Shown here piece after piece: positions 6,766 to 9,997 of a DNA stretch of 9,997 nucleotides (position 1 is the stretch's first letter; each line of letters opens with the position of its first letter). The notes below the pieces were generated by a model that ran no database searches, was not told the origin of the DNA, and saw only the letters and a list, made by a program, of their open reading frames with translations. Origin of the DNA: Sphingomonas sp. (GTDB taxonomy: Bacteria; Pseudomonadota; Alphaproteobacteria; Sphingomonadales; Sphingomonadaceae); assembly GCA_019747165.1 (NCBI GenBank), contig JAIERC010000393.1, positions 1 to 9,997 of the forward strand, read 5' to 3'. The position numbers and the translations under genes were made by a program.

Positions 6766-7182
6766 CTATTGTCCGGCCCATACCAGCGCTGTGATTCGCC
6801 ATGTGCCTGCAATGCTGCGCAGCGTGGTCACGATGACGCCCTGTTGCGACATTAACTCATCGCCGCGCGCCGAAGCGATCATTGCCGGGCAGACGACATA
6901 GGCTTGATCGTCAGCAAGGGTGAAACGCGATGGCGCGCGCAATGTCGTCTGGTTCATCGAAAAATCATGCTTGGCGCAATAGGCCCAGAGCGTTTCCACC
7001 CAGCGATCAAAACTGTTCGGGCCCGCCCATTGGAACGGCGCAAACGCATCAATGATCATCATATCGGGCGCTATCAACGCACGCGCTGTATCCGCATCCA
7101 GCGCATCCAGGGCACGCCAGAATTGTTCGATTACTGACAAAATCGCGCGGGTGTCGTCGTTCATATCCATGATTTGCGACAT
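6766..7182 (-). CDS. Nuclear transport factor 2 / SnoaL-like family protein
   Basis: This 138-aa protein has the look of the NTF2-like cone fold (SnoaL/DUF4440 type). An N-terminal helix pair (D-T-R-A-I-L-S-V-I-E-Q-F-W-R-A-L-D-A-L-D, then D-T-A-R-A-L-I-A-P-D) is followed by M-M-I-I-D-A-F strands, and the end G-T-W-R-I-T-A-L-V-W is the typical final strand. No signal peptide or membrane segment is present. Members range from small isomerases and hydrolases to ligand-binding proteins, so no reaction can be given. I chose ATG 7182. ATGs at 7170 and 7164 are also in frame, and none has a Shine-Dalgarno. A weak TTGCGTC (7203-7197) and ACTATGTC pair would place a leaderless start near 7170. A GTG at 7224 would add a basic tail not expected in this family. 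The stop is 13 bp from the alaS stop. Confidence 0.72.
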   Translation of the reverse strand: MSQIMDMNDDTRAILSVIEQFWRALDALDADTARALIAPDMMIIDAFAPFQWAGPNSFDRWVETLWAYCAKHDFSMNQTTLRAPSRFTLADDQAYVVCPAMIASARGDELMSQQGVIVTTLRSIAGTWRITALVWAGQ

Positions 7183-7199
7183 AGTGTTGCTTGATTGAC

Positions 7200-7217
7200 G
7201 CAAGGTAAAGCCCTTGC
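7200..7217. repeat. 6-bp inverted repeat between the NTF2-like gene and the small ORF
   Basis: GCAAGG (7200-7205) and CCTTGC (7212-7217) pair perfectly around a 6-nt loop. On the minus strand it lies 20 nt after the small ORF's stop and just upstream of the NTF2-like gene. No T-tract follows, so it is a weak terminator at best. It also overlaps the weak -35-like TTGCGT of the NTF2-like gene and could be an operator. Confidence 0.3.
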
Positions 7218-7236
7218 ACGCCACCGGCTTCGCTTT

Positions 7237-7392
7237 TTAGCGTGAGAAGATGGAATTATGGGCTGAATCGGCCAGCCAATGACCGAGATGGCTGATACTT
7301 GCCATGGTCGCTGCACTATAGCTGCCGCCGGTGAGGGCATAATCCACCGCCAGCAGAATGAGCGTAAGCGCACCAAGGGCCTTGATCATCAT
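7237..7392 (-). CDS. Small hypothetical protein, 51 aa, with an N-terminal hydrophobic helix
   Basis: On the minus strand two adjacent ATGs (7392 and 7389) open a frame to TAA at 7239-7237, giving 51 or 50 residues. The first part, M-I-K-A-L-G-A-L-T-L-I-L-L-A-V-D-Y-A-L, is a single Lys followed by a hydrophobic helix, either a membrane anchor or a signal. The rest, T-G-G-S-Y-S-A-A-T-M then S-H-L-G-H-W-L-A-D-S, is polar with three His. The codons are those of the neighbours and mostly end in C or G. It fills the otherwise empty gap between the NTF2-like gene and the antiporter and runs in the same direction as both. There is no Shine-Dalgarno, as for other genes here. I do not know its function. 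A different, 71-codon frame over the same bases (7161-7376) reads as Arg/Trp-rich noise and overlaps the NTF2-like gene. Confidence 0.5.
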   Translation of the reverse strand: MMIKALGALTLILLAVDYALTGGSYSAATMASISHLGHWLADSAHNSIFSR

Positions 7393-7448
7393 GCACGAAT
7401 AAATGCGCGTTTGGGGTTAAGGCCGGTTGCACAGGGGTGGTGAATCGC

Positions 7449-7473
7449 GTGGGCAGGATGATTCTGCCCTCAC
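7449..7473 (-). terminator. Hairpin directly after the antiporter gene, possible terminator
   Basis: GGGCAG (7451-7456) and CTGCCC (7464-7469) form a 6-bp GC-rich stem with a 7-nt loop, and flanking GT/AC bases can extend it past a one-base bulge. The stem abuts the antiporter's TGA. No T-tract follows on the minus strand, so it may stall polymerase or protect the 3' end rather than act as a full intrinsic terminator. Confidence 0.35.
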
Positions 7474-9245
7474 GCCGGATGATCGCTATCGCGCAAGCGA
7501 CGAAAGCGGGGCTCGCGCATCAGCCCGGCAGCGCCCTTAATCTCTTTGCGCAACGCATCGCGCTTTTCGTGAATCGATGCGATCACGGGGCCGACGGCAA
7601 CGCCGAGATCCGTCAGTACGGCTTCTGATAGCTGCAGCGAACTCTCCAGCGTCTCCGGCACAGCATCGGTTACGCCTGCGCGATAGAGTTCTGCGGCGTG
7701 GTCAACATCGCGGGCGCGGGCAACAATGGTGAGATCGGGCACCCAATTGCGGACCCTTTTGGTTAGCCGGACGGTGAGCACAGGATCGTCCATCGTCAGA
7801 ATCAACGCTTTTGCGCGGCCAAGATTGAGCCGATCGACCAATTCGGACCGCGCGACATCGCCGAAGATCATGGGATAGCCTTCTGCCCTGGCGGCGATAA
7901 CGGTATCGATATCGGCCTCTACCGCGACAAAGGGCTGCTGATGGATGCGCAGCATTTCAGCGACCATTCTGCCAACCCGGCCAAAGCCGATGATCACCGT
8001 GCCGGGTCCCTCCGCCGGGATGGAAATGCCAAGCGGATCGCCATCGGTGCGGCGTTCGATCCGACGCGCAGCCTGTCTGCCGATCCAAGCGAGCAGGGGC
8101 GTGAGCGTCAACCCAAGCGCGGTGACGGTTTCCCAAAAATTGGCAAAATCGGGCTTGATGAGCTGCGCCTGGGCAGCGGCACCCAACACAATCAATGTTG
8201 TTTCGGAAGGACTGCCCATCAGCAAGCCAGTTTCTGCGGCAATGCCACCGCGGATGCCGGCCCAGCGCAACAGCCCAAAAGTGACCAGCGCTTTTACAGA
8301 GACGACCGCGACAATCGCGAGCAACAGCTCCGGCCAAGCCGCCAGGATCGACCGGAGATCGATGCTCATCCCCACGGTGATCAAAAACACACCAAGCGCC
8401 AGACCGTTAAACGGCGCTGTCATGACTTCGACCTCACTGCGATAATCGGTTTCCGCGATCAGCAGCCCGGCGAGCAGGGCACCGACAATGGGTGAAAGGC
8501 CGACGGCTGTTGTGGCCAGGCTTGCCACGATCACGACCAACAGTGACGCCGCCAGGAACAATTCAGGGCTTTTGGTGCGCGCTGCCTGTGCGAACAGGCG
8601 CGGCAATATGATGCGTCCGCCGATGAACATCAGGGCAATGGTCACCAGGCCCAGGGCAAGAACCCAGACAATCGCCCATGGATCATTGGAGCCATGCGGG
8701 GCCAGCGCTGCCAGCGCAAAGATGATCGGCACCAGGGCCAGATCTTCGAACAACAGCATCGCAAAAGCCGCGCGGCCCACCCCGCTGGTGGTGCCTGCAA
8801 TCGGGAGGACCAACGCCGTCGACGACAAGGCAAGCGCGAAACCCAGGGCCAGCGCACTTGACCAGGGCACGCCAAACAAATGCGCGCCGACACCAATGAT
8901 CATGCCGGATCCGATCAGCTCAGCCGCACCTGTGCCGAAAACCAACTGACGCATGCTCCACAGCCGCTTTAGCGAAAGTTCGAGTCCGATCGAAAAGAGC
9001 AGCAATGTGATACCGAATTCGGCGAATGGTTCGATCGCATCGGCATCGGAAATGGTGACATGCCGTAACCAGGGCATTTTGCCGACCAGTGCGCCCAGGC
9101 CGAAAGGGCCAACCAGTACGCCAACCAGGATGAAACCGATCACCGGGCTGATCTTCGCACGGGCGAATGCCGGGATGACAAGCCCTGCGGCCCCCAAAAT
9201 GACGAGCGCGTCTGAAAAACCGTGACTGTCGAGAGCGATGGTCAT
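7470..9245 (-). CDS. CPA2 family monovalent cation:proton antiporter with RCK domain (KefB/KefC-like)
   Basis: This 591-aa inner-membrane protein exchanges K+ or another monovalent cation for H+. Residues ~10-390 form the multi-helix Na+/H+-exchanger domain. Visible family marks are G-F-I-L-V-G-V-L-V-G-P (38-47), L-L-L-F-S-I-G-L-E-L (81-90), S-S-T-A-L-V-L-P (141-148) and L-L-F-E-D-L-A-L-V-P (164-173), whose E167-D168 pair lies where Kef proteins usually have Gln-Asp. A cytoplasmic RCK/TrkA-N domain covers ~414-530, with the nucleotide-binding G420-F-G-R-V-G425 and an acidic residue, E443, at the end of the second strand. A ~60-aa basic tail follows. Length agrees with E. coli KefB (about 600). 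ATG 9245 is chosen because a GCTAGATG -10-like block lies 5 nt upstream; extension to 9314 would only add a non-helical Arg-rich tail across that promoter. No KefF-type ancillary oxidoreductase gene is in the window. Ion specificity and glutathione control cannot be read from the sequence. Confidence 0.92.
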   Translation of the reverse strand: MTIALDSHGFSDALVILGAAGLVIPAFARAKISPVIGFILVGVLVGPFGLGALVGKMPWLRHVTISDADAIEPFAEFGITLLLFSIGLELSLKRLWSMRQLVFGTGAAELIGSGMIIGVGAHLFGVPWSSALALGFALALSSTALVLPIAGTTSGVGRAAFAMLLFEDLALVPIIFALAALAPHGSNDPWAIVWVLALGLVTIALMFIGGRIILPRLFAQAARTKSPELFLAASLLVVIVASLATTAVGLSPIVGALLAGLLIAETDYRSEVEVMTAPFNGLALGVFLITVGMSIDLRSILAAWPELLLAIVAVVSVKALVTFGLLRWAGIRGGIAAETGLLMGSPSETTLIVLGAAAQAQLIKPDFANFWETVTALGLTLTPLLAWIGRQAARRIERRTDGDPLGISIPAEGPGTVIIGFGRVGRMVAEMLRIHQQPFVAVEADIDTVIAARAEGYPMIFGDVARSELVDRLNLGRAKALILTMDDPVLTVRLTKRVRNWVPDLTIVARARDVDHAAELYRAGVTDAVPETLESSLQLSEAVLTDLGVAVGPVIASIHEKRDALRKEIKGAAGLMREPRFRRLRDSDHPA

Positions 9246-9250
9246 GACGG

Positions 9251-9280
9251 CATCTAGCCTGCCACGAAGCGCTTTGTCAG
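9251..9280 (-). promoter_or_regulatory. Antiporter promoter, predicted to give a leaderless mRNA
   Basis: On the minus strand CTGACA (9280-9275) is followed after about 16 nt by GCTAGATG (9258-9251), which matches the Caulobacter-type GCTANAWC at 7 of 8 positions. The block ends 5 nt before ATG 9245, so the mRNA would begin at the start codon. It shares the CTAGAT core and geometry with the alaS promoter. Confidence 0.5.
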
Positions 9281-9300
9281 CCCATGGTGGCTCTTGGACC

Positions 9301-9321
9301 AATGAAACCCGCATTGGCGGG
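9301..9321 (-). terminator. Candidate intrinsic terminator of the HExxH peptidase gene
   Basis: On the minus strand CCCGC (9321-9317), CAAT loop, GCGGG (9312-9308), then TTTCATT. The stem has 5 GC pairs, and the T-tract is short and interrupted. It lies 20 nt after the peptidase's TAG and before the antiporter promoter, which fits separate transcription of the two genes. Confidence 0.4.
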
Positions 9322-9341
9322 GGAGGCTGGCTCGCTGCCCT

Positions 9342-9997
9342 CTACGGTTTCGGTTCGAGGATAATCGGATCATGGTTTGCGAACAGCGCATCAACTGAGC
9401 CGCCATTGCGCGCCAGAATTGCTTCAACGCGTTTGCGCCCGAGATAATAGGGCAGGGCCGGATGATCAGCGCCCGCAGCGATCAGCTTTGCCGCCTCGGC
9501 ATCGCTAAGGCTGCCGCCGCCAGCAACAAAATCGCAATAGCCCTCCACTTTCCAGGCAGGCGCTGATTGCGCGGCCGCAAGGCCGAAATGGCGACGGAGC
9601 AGGCCATGCGCCATTTCGTGGGCAATGACTTGAGACAGCGGCCTGACCCCGCCAATCTTGCGCCCGTTGAACGCGAGGTCCCGGATCATGTCGCTGCGGT
9701 TGACGATCACAAGCTCCGAACCGGGCCGCGAAATCGCAAACGCGCTTTCGCTCGCTCCCGCGAGCGCGCGCCAGCGCCAGCCACCATTGGTTAGAAGAAT
9801 TCGGCTGCCTAAACCGGGTGCCGCTATTGCCGAAGTGCCAAGACGTTGGTCCGCCCGCGCCAGCACTACATCCATCGCCGATGGGATCGGGAATTCGGCG
9901 GAAACATGATGCTCGCCAATTTGGCGATGAAAGGGGAATGCAAGGTCGTCAGACGGTTGAGGTGCGCTGGCGGCGATCGCTGGCGCTGCAAGGGCGA
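9342..9997 (-). CDS. Exported HExxH zinc metallopeptidase-like protein, N terminus cut by window edge
   Basis: The minus-strand frame is open to the right edge, so 217 residues plus the stop are visible and the true start is outside. The edge begins A-L-A-A-P-A-I-A-A-S-A-P-Q, the Ala-rich end of a signal peptide, so little is probably missing and the mature protein is likely periplasmic. The catalytic motif V-I-A-H-E-M-A-H-G-L-L-R-R has H-E-M-A-H encoded at 9606-9620. Twenty residues after it, W-K-V-E-G-Y-C-D-F-V-A-G supplies a Glu (codon 9543-9545) placed as the third zinc ligand of gluzincin-type peptidases (HExxH-20-E). The region before the motif, S-R-P-G-S-E-L-V-I-V-N-R-S-D, looks like a strand that may line the cleft. 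The ATG at 9875 lies inside the protein and is not the start. Substrate and family name are unknown. The stop is 96 bp upstream of the antiporter start, with a terminator-like hairpin between. Confidence 0.72.
   Translation of the reverse strand, partial: ALAAPAIAASAPQPSDDLAFPFHRQIGEHHVSAEFPIPSAMDVVLARADQRLGTSAIAAPGLGSRILLTNGGWRWRALAGASESAFAISRPGSELVIVNRSDMIRDLAFNGRKIGGVRPLSQVIAHEMAHGLLRRHFGLAAAQSAPAWKVEGYCDFVAGGGSLSDAEAAKLIAAGADHPALPYYLGRKRVEAILARNGGSVDALFANHDPIILEPKP

Noticed and set aside
4281..6812. 843-codon open frame antisense to alaS on the minus strand
   Set aside because: Its translation is rich in His, Arg, Gln and Cys with no recognisable domain. Stop-free antisense frames are a known by-product of GC-biased third positions, and alaS on the plus strand keeps every family motif.
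7161..7376. 71-codon minus-strand frame in the gap before the NTF2-like gene
   Set aside because: Its Arg/Trp/Pro-rich sequence overlaps the NTF2-like gene's start. The 51-aa frame over the same bases is more protein-like.
9246..9314. N-terminal extension of the antiporter to 9314
   Set aside because: The added 23 residues are not hydrophobic and would cover the GCTAGATG promoter block and part of the terminator-like hairpin; ATG 9245 fits the family length.
1..9997. Search for defence islands, CRISPR arrays, toxin-antitoxin pairs, transposases, integrase/attachment sites, tRNA or rRNA genes
   Set aside because: I saw no array of spaced repeats, no recombinase or transposase motif, no tRNA-like cloverleaf and no base-composition break. 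The genes are ordinary chromosomal types.

Overview
The window looks like ordinary chromosomal DNA from a GC-rich alphaproteobacterium, most likely a sphingomonad. The clues are the gene set (Tat-exported M24 peptidase, tandem-PilZ protein, exported TPR protein, KefB-like antiporter), GC-biased third codon positions, few clear Shine-Dalgarno sites, and promoter-like elements that resemble the Caulobacter housekeeping consensus (TTGA..., then CTANAWC). The genus is inferred from gene style; no marker gene was compared.

Layout, left to right. The first ~55 bases hold the start of a minus-strand dicarboxylate/amino-acid:cation symporter that runs off the left edge. Divergent from it is a Tat-exported Xaa-Pro-type metallopeptidase (202-1452, +), which a 16-codon upstream reading frame overlaps by ATGA. 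Its stop codon directly abuts the stop of a convergent exported TPR-like protein (1453-3141, -). Upstream of that gene, on the same strand, is a protein with two PilZ domains (3230-3922, -). The 172-base divergent region between the PilZ gene and alaS holds an 8-bp inverted repeat, a 16-bp A6-CATG-T6 palindrome and a promoter placed so that alaS mRNA would be leaderless. alaS (4095-6752, +) is complete. Convergent with it is a small NTF2/SnoaL-like protein (6766-7182, -). Then come a 51-aa membrane-anchored or secreted small ORF (7237-7392, -), a KefB/KefC-like CPA2 antiporter with an RCK domain (7470-9245, -) and an exported HExxH metallopeptidase truncated by the right edge (9342-9997, -).

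How the genes work together: there is no obvious single pathway. alaS is translation housekeeping. The symporter and antiporter are inner-membrane transport. The two peptidases and the TPR protein carry export signals and probably act in the periplasm, where peptide hydrolysis beside an organic-acid/amino-acid importer is plausible but unproven. The PilZ protein is a likely c-di-GMP receptor. I see no tRNA, rRNA, CRISPR array, insertion sequence, phage gene, toxin-antitoxin pair or recognisable defence system. The most interesting signals are regulatory: the operator-like repeats at the pilZ/alaS divergent region, predicted leaderless starts, a possible leader peptide, and an unlisted-size small protein gene.
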